A program made the translations under genes and the position numbers. Shown here piece by piece: positions 34,141 to 42,575 of a stretch of 64,000 nucleotides of DNA. The stretch's first letter is position 1, and each line of letters opens with the position of its first letter. The DNA comes from Oscillospiraceae bacterium (GTDB taxonomy: Bacteria > Bacillota > Clostridia > Oscillospirales > Ruminococcaceae): NCBI GenBank assembly GCA_902362965.1, contig CABIYQ010000008.1, positions 1-64,000 on the forward strand, read 5' to 3'. The notes beneath the pieces are model-generated. The model searched no databases. It worked only from the letters and a program-made list of their open reading frames with translations, and had not been told where the DNA came from.

Positions 34141-36815
34141 TATTTTGAAATCAAATCAGAAATCCACACAGCTAAACGTAAAGCCGTAGGTATAATGTAA
34201 ATAAATATAAAAGTTCCTGTAAAGCAAATAATACAAAATAATGAAGACAATTTGCATAATATTTGCCTTGGTCTTGAAAGACGAGACAGCTTAAGTTTCC
34301 ACACTATAGTAGTTACAATTCCTGCTATAAGCATCATAAGACTGATAACCATTCCAGACGGCATAAATGAAAGCTTAATACTGTTTTTTCCCGATCGCAG
34401 CTTAACTGCGCAAAAACTGTCGTTTACTTTATAAAGAGTTGTTTTTTTGCCGTTTATATAAGCAGTAAGACCTTTGTCATAGGGAATAGCCATATATAAA
34501 TAGCTTTCATGTTCAGCATTAAGATTTGCGGTAATAAATCTGCCATGGGAATAAAAATCGCATCCCTGTAATTTATCTGTGTAATACTTAAACGTTTCAG
34601 TTTCAATGCCGAAAACGCCGAATGATTTAACAGCAATATCTTTTGTCATTATAATTATTATTTCGACACTTTCATTATTAAATTCTCCAAGCTTTAAAAT
34701 ACCGTTATTTTTTTGCGAAGGGTAACTTGATGTGATACAGTTACCGTTTACGTAAACCTTAACAGATTCATAATAATTTTCGGAAATGTTGTTGCTGAGC
34801 CTGTCAAATACGTCAAAATACAGTATTTGATTTTCTTTTATATTAAGTGAGTATCTTATCTGACAAAGAGCTTTATCAGGTTCGGCAGCTGTTATTATAT
34901 ATTTTCCGTTTTTGTATTTAACGGTACCGTCAGCTATATATGAGCTGTTATATTTATGCAGCATTTCATCACTGCCGAGAAGTCTTTCTGCAAGCTCGCT
35001 CTGGACGGAAAACCTGTCGTCAAAATCCAGATCACTCATTTTTTCAGGAGCCGTATTGCTAAGAATTCCTATAGGACAACATATCTTGTTTTCAGCTATT
35101 TTAAGCTTACTGTCGGTTTTAATAATGCTTTGGCAGGAGTTAAAACCAAAATATTCTCCTATGGAATACTTTATGGAAAGTAAAGCGTCTGTAAGAATTG
35201 TTCCTCCGTTTGAACCCACTTCCATCCAATATGATGAATAGCCAAGTTTTTTCATAGCATACATGTACTGTTCTGAAGTAAGGGAAGTATAATGGGATAT
35301 GGAATTATAACCCAGTCCGCCTATCATATTTACATGGAGATACTTTTTTTCGGTTTTTGTTCTGTAATATGGTTCTTGAGCGGTTTTATTTTCAAGGCTT
35401 GCGCTGCTTGTAAAAATTTCACCGTCGTTTACGGCATATCCGATATTAACTGATGCGCTTATTGAAAATTCAGTTATAAATACGCCGGATATAATCAGAC
35501 AAAACATTTTATAACTCAGAAGCTTTTGCCGTACTGTAATTATGCTTATAATATAAATCAAGCATGCAAAAACAGCAAGAGTTATAAGGATTTTCAGAGA
35601 ATCTTTACTGATATGCAATATATTAACATAGCTTGTCAGCGTATTTTTTTTAGTTTTTACAGTGTATACGCTGACGGCAAAAAAGCTTAATACAAGAATA
35701 ATCAGAATAACGGCGAAACCGTATGATGTTTTACCGTATTCGCCGATCGACTCAAAGTAATGGGCTGACAGAGTAAGCAATGTGAAAATAATTATAAATC
35801 CATATCTAAGCGGAAAGCATTGATAGCTTCCTGTATGCCACATCTTATTTATTGGATCCAGAAACACAGGAGCCGTCATAAACGCCAGTAAAATAAGATT
35901 ATATTGTACGCTTTTTTTTCTGGTAATTTTATTTTTAATAAAAAAAGGAATTACAGCGGCACACAAAGCGGTACACATTATAACAGACAGCTTATTTCCT
36001 GTATTTTTAAACATATTATCATACATAATTCCTGAAATAGTATTGCCGCCTCTTGCAGATTCTGAAATCTGAAGGAATGAACACAGCCATACCGGAGCAG
36101 TGATCAGCAGAGAAATAAAGCTTGAGGATATAAAAGAAAACGCAGCTTTTTTACGCTGATTTGATCTGCATCTGATATAAATAAACAGCGGAACTGAAAT
36201 CATAATGTAAATAACGATCATAAAAGATAAGTAATAATTGATCGCTACCATAAGAGAAAGAACTGCACAGTACATTGCTGATTTGTTTTGTGTGCACATC
36301 TTTTCAATTGACATAACGAGCAGAGGAAAAAGGTACATTATATCAAGCCATACCAAGGTTTGATAATACATTATGCCATAACCGCAGAGAGCGTACATGA
36401 CGCTTAGTATAACAACGTAACCGGTTTTAAGTTTTTTATGTGAATATTTAAAATAAATTGCTGCTGTTATAGAAGATACTGTAAGCTTGACAGCAAACAA
36501 TATATTTACAAAATAAATCAAGTGAGATTTTTCAATAAATATTACCAGCAGATAAAACGGACTGGCTATAAAAAAGAGAAACACGCCCCAGAAATTCATT
36601 CCTCCGGCATTTCCCGTACTGTAAAAAATACTGCTTTTACCTTCAAGAATATCTTTTAAATCCATCAATAAAGGTATGGTCTGCTGGTTCATGTCGCACC
36701 ATGATACAGTTTTATTTCCAAATGGAAAAATCCCGAAAAACATAAAGAAAAAACCTATTAAACATAAAGTTATAACAGGCGGTAATAAAATACCATAATA
36801 TTTTTTTGTTGTCAT
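34140..36815 (-). CDS. YfhO-family membrane protein
   Basis: This is an 891-residue multi-pass protein of the YfhO family (GT-C-like membrane glycosyltransferases). About twelve hydrophobic helices fill residues 5-465 and another pair lies near the C-terminus; the part between (about 480-820) is extracytoplasmic. The N-terminal loop VSWCDMNQQTIPLLMDLKDIL carries the acidic residue region typical of the family. In Bacillus, YfhO is involved in glycosylation of lipoteichoic acid. The glycan it adds here is unknown. Confidence 0.85.
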   Translation of the reverse strand: MTTKKYYGILLPPVITLCLIGFFFMFFGIFPFGNKTVSWCDMNQQTIPLLMDLKDILEGKSSIFYSTGNAGGMNFWGVFLFFIASPFYLLVIFIEKSHLIYFVNILFAVKLTVSSITAAIYFKYSHKKLKTGYVVILSVMYALCGYGIMYYQTLVWLDIMYLFPLLVMSIEKMCTQNKSAMYCAVLSLMVAINYYLSFMIVIYIMISVPLFIYIRCRSNQRKKAAFSFISSSFISLLITAPVWLCSFLQISESARGGNTISGIMYDNMFKNTGNKLSVIMCTALCAAVIPFFIKNKITRKKSVQYNLILLAFMTAPVFLDPINKMWHTGSYQCFPLRYGFIIIFTLLTLSAHYFESIGEYGKTSYGFAVILIILVLSFFAVSVYTVKTKKNTLTSYVNILHISKDSLKILITLAVFACLIYIISIITVRQKLLSYKMFCLIISGVFITEFSISASVNIGYAVNDGEIFTSSASLENKTAQEPYYRTKTEKKYLHVNMIGGLGYNSISHYTSLTSEQYMYAMKKLGYSSYWMEVGSNGGTILTDALLSIKYSIGEYFGFNSCQSIIKTDSKLKIAENKICCPIGILSNTAPEKMSDLDFDDRFSVQSELAERLLGSDEMLHKYNSSYIADGTVKYKNGKYIITAAEPDKALCQIRYSLNIKENQILYFDVFDRLSNNISENYYESVKVYVNGNCITSSYPSQKNNGILKLGEFNNESVEIIIIMTKDIAVKSFGVFGIETETFKYYTDKLQGCDFYSHGRFITANLNAEHESYLYMAIPYDKGLTAYINGKKTTLYKVNDSFCAVKLRSGKNSIKLSFMPSGMVISLMMLIAGIVTTIVWKLKLSRLSRPRQILCKLSSLFCIICFTGTFIFIYIIPTALRLAVWISDLISK

Positions 36816-36957
36816 CCTAAATTCTCTGATCTCTTTTTTAAAATTTTTTTCTTATTCCATTATAACTTATAATTATAAGAAAATCAAGTATTTTTTATCA
36901 TATTTTTCAAAAAAACAATACTATTAATATTTTTTTGTATAATATGTTTATAAATTG

Positions 36958-36992
36958 ATTTCTGACCGATATAATAAATACCGGTCAGAAAT
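36958..36992 (-). terminator. Hairpin after dpaB
   Basis: TTTCTGACCG (36959-36968) pairs perfectly with CGGTCAGAAA (36982-36991). The minus-strand sequence after it is only partly T-rich, so termination is likely but not certain. Confidence 0.5.
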
Positions 36993-37011
36993 TATTTTCA
37001 TATTAATATAT

Positions 37012-37593
37012 TCAGCATAATATTGGCTGGATTTGTTTTTGATTAAGAGCATTAATTATTGTTTCTTCAAGTCTTGAAAAATCACAAACTGCCGAGGTTG
37101 GCTTTTTATGATAGTCGTCCTGATAAACGGGAACAAAATAATAATTTTTCATATTCATCAGATGTCCTATATTTTTCATTGAACCGGCTAATGAATCGTT
37201 TGATGCAAGTGCAATAACTACCGGTTTGCCGTTTCTGATATGAGATTTTACTGCCATTGTAACAGGTGTATCTGTAATACTCATGGCAAGCTTTGCACAT
37301 GTATTACCGGTGCATGGACAGACAACTATAATATCAGTCATTTTTTGGGGACCGATAGGTTCTGCGCCGTCAATTGTATTAATAACTTTTCGTCCGCAGA
37401 TATTTTCGAGTTTTTTTATGTTATTTACAGCTTCTCCGAATCTTGAATCAATTGAAGAAGCGTTATAAGACATAACAGGGATAAGCTCTGCACCGGCTTT
37501 TCTTAGTTTTTCAGCTTCTGCAAATGCTTTTTCAAATGTACAGAATGAACCTGTTACTGCAAAACCGATTTTAACATTTGAAAGGTCAGTCAT
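37012..37593 (-). CDS. dpaB: Dipicolinate synthase subunit B
   Basis: DpaB (SpoVFB) is the flavoprotein subunit of dipicolinate synthase, which oxidises dihydrodipicolinate to the spore-core chelator DPA in the mother cell. The flavoprotein fold begins KIGFAVTGSFCTFEKAF and contains CPCTGNTCAKLA and PVVIALASNDSLAGS. The 193 residues are the normal length. It overlaps dpaA by eight bases. Its presence implies spore formation. Confidence 0.95.
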   Translation of the reverse strand: MTDLSNVKIGFAVTGSFCTFEKAFAEAEKLRKAGAELIPVMSYNASSIDSRFGEAVNNIKKLENICGRKVINTIDGAEPIGPQKMTDIIVVCPCTGNTCAKLAMSITDTPVTMAVKSHIRNGKPVVIALASNDSLAGSMKNIGHLMNMKNYYFVPVYQDDYHKKPTSAVCDFSRLEETIINALNQKQIQPILC

Positions 37594-38470
37594 CCGTGTA
37601 TCTCCTCTCCTTCAGGATGTTAAGGATAGTACAGGCGATTATTTCTCCGGAGGTAACAGGCGCAATTTTTCCGGGCAGTGATAACGCCCAAACGACTTTC
37701 AGTCCAAGCTTTCCGGCAGTATCAAAATCAACGCCTCCCGGTTTTGAAGCAAGATCTATTATAAGGGCATCATTTTTTATTTGGTTCAGGCATTTTTCGT
37801 TTAGTATTACAGCCGGAACAGTATTGAAAATCAAGTCATATTCTCCGATAATATTTTCAAGAGCCGATGTATGAACGGTTTTGCAGCCGTAAATTTCAGC
37901 CCATGACAAATCAGAATATTTTCTTGCTGTAACTGTGATATCAGCGCCTAATCCGTTTAGTATCTTTATAAGTACTTTTGAAATTCTTCCGAAACCGGTT
38001 ATCAGTACCTTTTGACCATATATAGTAGAAGCCATTTCTTCCATAGCAATCTGAACAGCGCCTTCTGCTGTAGGAACTGCATTCAGGACATTAAGCTCTT
38101 CTCTTTCAAAATAATCAACTGTCTTAATTCCGCATTTATTGAAAATCTTCATGGTTGAAGGGTCAATTTTTCCGCCGAAAATTATTCCGTCGCATTTAAG
38201 AAGCGGAGCCAGACTTGTCAGGGGAATATTGTTTCTGCAAAACGGCGCATTTACAAAAACTCCGTTTTGTGATGCAGGCAGAGGAAGAATTATATAATCT
38301 GCAATTTCCGGAAGTTCCAGTTTGTGATCAACATGTATTACATTGATGTCGCCTATAATGTTATTGTCAAATCCTGCAGCGTATACCTTATTATTTTCAG
38401 CCAGTTTTTTTGCAGTATAGACCTGACGCAAATCTCCGCCTACTACCAGAAATACATTTTCCTTATTCAT
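37586..38470 (-). CDS. dpaA: Dipicolinate synthase subunit A
   Basis: DpaA (SpoVFA) is the dehydrogenase-like subunit. The N-terminus VFLVVGGDLRQVYTAKKLAE is diagnostic, and a second Rossmann motif lies at VLITGFGRISKVLIKIL, with PLPASQNGVFVNAPF and DLASKPGGVDFD in between and after. The 294 residues fit the family. GAGGG lies upstream of the ATG. It leads the dpaA-dpaB operon, and a sigma-K-like promoter lies upstream. Confidence 0.95.
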   Translation of the reverse strand: MNKENVFLVVGGDLRQVYTAKKLAENNKVYAAGFDNNIIGDINVIHVDHKLELPEIADYIILPLPASQNGVFVNAPFCRNNIPLTSLAPLLKCDGIIFGGKIDPSTMKIFNKCGIKTVDYFEREELNVLNAVPTAEGAVQIAMEEMASTIYGQKVLITGFGRISKVLIKILNGLGADITVTARKYSDLSWAEIYGCKTVHTSALENIIGEYDLIFNTVPAVILNEKCLNQIKNDALIIDLASKPGGVDFDTAGKLGLKVVWALSLPGKIAPVTSGEIIACTILNILKERRYTDD

Positions 38471-38504
38471 AACAAGCCCTCGTTTCCCATTAGATTTTCT
38501 TTTA

Positions 38505-38532
38505 TATAATATGCGGTTTAGATTTTATGGGT
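38505..38532 (-). promoter_or_regulatory. Sigma-K-like promoter of dpaAB
   Basis: On the minus strand CATATTATA (complement of 38505-38513) fits the sigma-K -10 CATANNNTA, and AC lies 17 bases upstream. In Bacillus this operon is sigma-K dependent. Confidence 0.55.
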
Positions 38533-38556
38533 GAAGAAATCTTGAAATATATTTTA

Positions 38557-38585
38557 TTGACATAAATAAACATGTATGGTAAAAT
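38557..38585 (+). promoter_or_regulatory. SigA promoter of the LRR protein
   Basis: TTGACA (38557-38562), 17 bases, TAAAAT (38580-38585). Confidence 0.75.
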
Positions 38586-38615
38586 ATCAGTATAAATATG
38601 AAGGTATGGTGATTA

Positions 38616-39704
38616 TTGTTGAATATTGTAAGAAAACTTTTGAGTTCAGCAGCTGCATTGGCATTGGTTTTGGCAGCCTTTGCCGGGGGACAATCCTTCA
38701 TTGTTGAAGCAGATGAGGGAATATATGATAGTATGACTTATGTTACTGTTGATGAAGACATGGACGGAGTTTTTGATTATGTTAAAATTACCGATTGTGA
38801 TCAATCGGTAACAGAAGTTGAAATTCCGAGCAAAATAAAAGGACTTCCGGTTACAATAATTGAGGAAGCATTTTATGGCTGTGAAAATTTAACAAGCATA
38901 ACAATCCCGGAAAGTGTTACTTCGATTGGAGATCTTGCATTTTTTTATTGCAAAAACTTAACAAGCATATCAATCCCAGACAGGGTTACATCAATAGGAG
39001 TTAACGCATTTGGGTATTGTACAAGTTTGACAAGTATAACAATTCCAAATAGTGTTACGTCAATTGGAAATTATGCATTAGAGTATTGTACAAGCTTGAC
39101 AAGCATAACAATTCCAGACAGTGTTGCATCAATTGGAAACGGTGCATTTTATTATTGCGATATCCTGGAAAGCATAACGATACCAGAGGGAATTACATCA
39201 ATTGGTGACAAAACATTTTCTTATTGTAACTTGACAAGTATAGAAATTCCAGACAGCGTTATATCAATTGGAAACAGTGCATTCGCTGGTACAAGTTTGG
39301 TAAGTATAACAATACCCGATAGTGTAATTAGTATAGGAGAGAGTGCATTTATGTGGTGCACAGATCTAAAAAATATAACAATAGAAAATCCTAAATGTGA
39401 AATTGCTGACAGTCAGGAAACAATATATACAATGGCTGATCAAAATGGTAATTATTTTTTCAAAGGTACAATTTATGGATATGAAAATTCAACAGCTCAG
39501 GAATATGCAGAAAAATATGACAAAAATTTTGAATCATTAGGAGAAAAGCCAATTGTTATAACGGTATCAGATATAGTAAAATTTCAGAAATGGCTAGTAA
39601 AATCAGGGAATTTAATGGAAGAAGAATTTATAAAGTATGATTTATATAAGGATAGCAAATTGAATATTTTTGATTTAATTATATTAAAAAGGAAAATTAT
39701 ATAA
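38616..39704 (+). CDS. Secreted leucine-rich repeat (LRR_5, BspA-like) protein with dockerin-like tail
   Basis: This 362-residue protein has a signal peptide (about 1-30: LLSSAAALALVLAAFAGGQS), then about eight LRR_5 repeats of roughly 23 residues (LTSITIPDSVTSIGNxAF, residues about 88-255). The C-terminal 50 residues resemble the second half of a Ruminococcus dockerin: TVSDIVKFQKWLV, then a calcium-loop-like DLYKDSKLNIFDLIILKRK. The first DxNxDG loop is missing. The start is TTG. Such repeats mediate adhesion, and the tail could attach to a cohesin scaffold if functional. Confidence 0.85.
   Translation: MLNIVRKLLSSAAALALVLAAFAGGQSFIVEADEGIYDSMTYVTVDEDMDGVFDYVKITDCDQSVTEVEIPSKIKGLPVTIIEEAFYGCENLTSITIPESVTSIGDLAFFYCKNLTSISIPDRVTSIGVNAFGYCTSLTSITIPNSVTSIGNYALEYCTSLTSITIPDSVASIGNGAFYYCDILESITIPEGITSIGDKTFSYCNLTSIEIPDSVISIGNSAFAGTSLVSITIPDSVISIGESAFMWCTDLKNITIENPKCEIADSQETIYTMADQNGNYFFKGTIYGYENSTAQEYAEKYDKNFESLGEKPIVITVSDIVKFQKWLVKSGNLMEEEFIKYDLYKDSKLNIFDLIILKRKII
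38880..39375 (+). repeat. Tandem repeats coding for LRR_5 units
   Basis: The gene contains about seven degenerate direct repeats of 63-69 bases, each with TAACAATTCC-like and TCAATTGGA-like blocks. They code for the LRR_5 units and may recombine. Confidence 0.75.
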
Positions 39705-39747
39705 AAACATACCGCAGTGGAGTCTGTTTCCACTGCGGTATGTTTTT
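39705..39747. terminator. Bidirectional terminator after the LRR gene
   Basis: A perfect 16-base stem, AAACATACCGCAGTGG (39705-39720) with CCACTGCGGTATGTTT (39730-39745), is flanked by A and T runs and serves both the LRR gene and the converging operon. Confidence 0.9.
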
Positions 39748-40291
39748 ATTTTGGTTTGTTTCCAAATATTTTTGGTTTAAGATATTTTATGTACATTTCG
39801 ATACAGCCGCTTAAAGCATAGTCATAGACAATAAAAATAATATTTGTTAAAAACCAGAGTATATAAATCCCGAATTTACCAAACATTGCAAAATCATCTG
39901 CAAAATCGTCTATTCCCAGAAGATGCAGTGTAATCTGATAATCAATTACAATGCAAATATTAAATATAATAAATTTCAGTATCCATTTTAATAATTTGGT
40001 ATGAATACTTTCAAGTTTTTGCTTTATTATAGGATAATGTCCGAAAAAAAGAATAAAAATTACTGCGGCTTCCTTATTAGGAGTAACAAATATTGAAAGC
40101 AGACTAACTGCGACATATGTCAGAAACGCCCATGACATATTTACTTCTACTACAATGATTGTTATCAAAGCGCCGGCAATCATTGGAAGCGTGAGATACA
40201 GAAACGGAGCAACACTTGTTAGAAACATTGCAAGAAGGCATAGTGACGAAATCACTCCACCCAAAGCAACTTTATAGCTTACGTTATTCAT
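39746..40291 (-). CDS. Multi-pass membrane protein of the J-domain operon
   Basis: This 181-residue protein has about five membrane helices (roughly 8-30, 33-55, 58-80, 103-125 and 140-165) and a short Lys-rich C-terminus. The pattern KVALGGVISSLCLLAMFLTS at its start recalls small ECF S-component-like or DUF membrane proteins, but I cannot name it. It follows the J-domain gene after four bases with no good ribosome site of its own, so it is coupled to it. It may be the membrane partner of the operon. Confidence 0.6.
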   Translation of the reverse strand: MNNVSYKVALGGVISSLCLLAMFLTSVAPFLYLTLPMIAGALITIIVVEVNMSWAFLTYVAVSLLSIFVTPNKEAAVIFILFFGHYPIIKQKLESIHTKLLKWILKFIIFNICIVIDYQITLHLLGIDDFADDFAMFGKFGIYILWFLTNIIFIVYDYALSGCIEMYIKYLKPKIFGNKPK

Positions 40292-40295
40292 AATA

Positions 40296-40868
40296 TTAAA
40301 AACAGTCGCACAGACAGTCGGCGCATATCATGCATTGGCACAGATTGCATAAAGTGTTGGCTGTGCTGTTGGTATTATTTCCGGCTGTGTTGTACGGATT
40401 ACCGTACATCTGTCCGTTCCTTTTGCTTTGCATCTGCGTGTACGCCGCCTGATATTCACGGTTTGAGGGTTCAATTCTGACTGCCTTTTCAAAGTAAGAA
40501 TATGCGTCGTTCAGCCAACCTCTTGAAAGGCATACCGTACCTTTGAGAAAGTTCCATTCTGCATTTGCATCGTTTCTGTTTTGTTCCAGAATATTGTCCG
40601 CAGCAGTATAATTACCGTTTTCGATCATGCTTCTGATATCGGTATAAGATGAATTTGAGTTTTGATAAGTAGTTCCGCTTCGCCTCATATTCATTATCTG
40701 ATCGTATGCCGCATTAATTTCTGCCATTTTTTGATTTGCTATTTCTTCCATGACGCTGTCCGCATGATGGTCAGGGTGATATTGCTGAGACAACTTTCTG
40801 TAAGCGGTTTTTACTTCTTCATCACTTGCCTGCGGTGAAATTCCTAATACTTTATATGGATCTGTCAT
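40296..40868 (-). CDS. J-domain protein with TPR-like middle and Cys-rich tail
   Basis: This 190-residue protein starts with a J domain (1-65: DPYKVLGISPQASDEEVKTA, H31-P32-D33), so it can stimulate an Hsp70 ATPase. Residues about 76-148 form a TPR-like helix pair (IENGNYTAADNILEQN then WNFLKGTVCLSRGWLNDAYS and FEKAVRIEPSNREY). The C-terminus LCNLCQCMICADCLCDCF has seven cysteines, suggesting metal binding or membrane acylation. It is a paralogue of the upstream gene. Adjacent DnaK/GrpE genes are absent. Confidence 0.85.
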   Translation of the reverse strand: MTDPYKVLGISPQASDEEVKTAYRKLSQQYHPDHHADSVMEEIANQKMAEINAAYDQIMNMRRSGTTYQNSNSSYTDIRSMIENGNYTAADNILEQNRNDANAEWNFLKGTVCLSRGWLNDAYSYFEKAVRIEPSNREYQAAYTQMQSKRNGQMYGNPYNTAGNNTNSTANTLCNLCQCMICADCLCDCF

Positions 40869-40922
40869 TTTTTATCTCCAGTTCTGCCTCTGTTTACGGT
40901 CGTAGGCTTACCTTTTATTTTT

Positions 40923-41618
40923 TTATAAATCGTCACAAAAATTTATTAATATGGGAGAGGTATAATAGCATATTCTCAGTGCACATACTGCGATACCTCC
41001 GGCTATAACTGCTTTCGGAACTTTAGAGGAGTTTAATTTCATATTATTAATCCGCATATTTTCCTCCCTGTATTGCTGGTTTGAAGGTTCCAGTGTATAT
41101 GCTCTCTGGAAATGTACTGCTGCCTGATTCATCCATCCTCTGCCGTAACACATTTTACCGTAAAGATAATGCCATAAAGCGGTATCCTTATAGTTTATGC
41201 TGTTGAGAAGATTTTCAGCTTCAATATACCGTTCCATATCAATAAATTGCCTGACAGAACCGAAAACATCATTAGTATAAACATTTACGTTTTCTGAATT
41301 TTGACATTCTGATTTTTTATCATCAGTATTATTTTCAGAAGAACAATAATTATTCGATTTGTCAGAGACTTTATGTACATTTATATTGACGCTGTCAGAC
41401 GGGGCGTAGTAAGGATTAATGGTCTGAGAAACGGTATTTCCAAGAACTATACTTTCATTATACTGGTTTACAGCCTGATTATAAGCTGTTGTAAGCTCCT
41501 GTATTTTATCTGAACTGCCTGAATTTTTATATTCGGTAATAAGACGGTTGTATGCGGCGTCTATTTCCGACTTGCCGGCATCAGATTTTACACCTAAAAT
41601 TTCATATGGATTCGTCAT
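40923..41618 (-). CDS. J-like protein lacking HPD, paralogue of the next gene
   Basis: This 231-residue protein begins like a J domain (NPYEILGVKSDAGKSEIDAA), but at residues 31-33 it has KNS in place of HPD, so it should not activate Hsp70. A variable linker (60-120) is followed by the same TPR-like segment as the paralogue (LLNSINYKDTALWHYLYG then GRGWMNQAAVHFQRAYTLEP), and a short hydrophobic C-terminus with CALRICYY. It lies 54 bases before the HPD-containing copy. It may act as a regulator or scaffold. Confidence 0.8.
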   Translation of the reverse strand: MTNPYEILGVKSDAGKSEIDAAYNRLITEYKNSGSSDKIQELTTAYNQAVNQYNESIVLGNTVSQTINPYYAPSDSVNINVHKVSDKSNNYCSSENNTDDKKSECQNSENVNVYTNDVFGSVRQFIDMERYIEAENLLNSINYKDTALWHYLYGKMCYGRGWMNQAAVHFQRAYTLEPSNQQYREENMRINNMKLNSSKVPKAVIAGGIAVCALRICYYTSPILINFCDDL

Positions 41619-41641
41619 TGATAGCTCCGTTCTTAATAATA

Positions 41642-42511
41642 TTAGACCTCAGTTAGATTATTTTTAAATTTTTTACGTTCTTTTTTATTGGTCAATTTAT
41701 AATTTGGCAATCCAAGATATATTATATTATCTATTATTTCTTTAAATTTATGAATATTTATTTTACTGTAAAATTCAGCAATCATTCCCACTGACATATT
41801 TATATTTTCCTCAGCAAATTTTTTGGCTTCCTCAATATCTTGAAAATTAAGAAACAGGGGATTATAGTTGCCGTTTTTTATATCTTTTTCCAAATCATCA
41901 GAAGCGTCGGCAATGTATGTGAACCTTCCTAAATGGTATCCTAGTCCTGAAAGATACTTCTTGTCCTCCGGATTTTCAGATATGCCTTGCGCAATAAGAG
42001 ACATTATTTGTGCGGTAGGTTCGCAGGCATGGTCTATGGAGGTACATTGTTCATTTTCTATTCTGGACTGTTCCGACATATAAAATTCAATACCGCTGCA
42101 CAAATTTGGATATTTTAACTTAGCTTTTTTATATCCCGGTTTCAGTATAAATCTTACTATTCTGAAAAATGCCGATATAATAAAGTTACTATCAATTATG
42201 GTATCGCAGATTTTATGGTAAATGGATATAACTGCCGCAGAAGCGGTGTAGTCCAGATTACTGACGCAGCATATACAGGCTTTTTTGCTTAACGGATGAA
42301 TAATGCAGTGCTGACGTTCTATTTTATTGCACGTATTGTTTACGGCATTATGAAGAATACCAAGAAAAGCAAAATCATAGCTTAGCATAAGACGATAAAT
42401 CTGACCGTAATTTTTTCCGAGATTTTTGCATAATCCGCAATAGAATGCATTATAAATTTCAAATTCATAGAATCGCATATACGGTTTAAAGGGGCGGATA
42501 TATCCAAACAA
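41642..42511 (-). CDS. DUF5685-like helical protein with Asp-rich motifs
   Basis: This 289-residue protein resembles the DUF5685 family (MFGYIRPFKPYMRFYEFEIY then FYCGLCKNLG). Cysteines C24-x2-C27 and C79, C81, C82 may bind metal. It is all-helical with two Asp-rich segments: D103-T-I-I-D107, and D202-A-S-D205-D206-L-E-K-D210 followed by IKNGNYNPL. Their spacing and context resemble the two metal-binding motifs of trans-isoprenoid synthases such as phytoene synthase. Enzyme function is not known. The start is TTG with AAAGGGGGAA upstream, and it leads the operon with two J-domain genes. Confidence 0.7.
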   Translation of the reverse strand: MFGYIRPFKPYMRFYEFEIYNAFYCGLCKNLGKNYGQIYRLMLSYDFAFLGILHNAVNNTCNKIERQHCIIHPLSKKACICCVSNLDYTASAAVISIYHKICDTIIDSNFIISAFFRIVRFILKPGYKKAKLKYPNLCSGIEFYMSEQSRIENEQCTSIDHACEPTAQIMSLIAQGISENPEDKKYLSGLGYHLGRFTYIADASDDLEKDIKNGNYNPLFLNFQDIEEAKKFAEENINMSVGMIAEFYSKINIHKFKEIIDNIIYLGLPNYKLTNKKERKKFKNNLTEV

Positions 42512-42542
42512 AAAAATTCCCCCTTTACATTTTATAAATTAT

Positions 42543-42571
42543 ATTTTAACAGGATTCATGCATATTGTCAA
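42543..42571 (-). promoter_or_regulatory. SigA promoter of the J-domain operon
   Basis: On the minus strand TTGACA, 17 bases and TAAAAT precede the DUF5685-like gene by about 30 bases. Confidence 0.75.
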
Positions 42572-42575
42572 CAAG

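Noticed and set aside
38880..39375. Regular direct repeats that could suggest a CRISPR-like array
   Set aside because: The repeats are in frame and code for LRR_5 units; there are no unique spacers between identical repeats.
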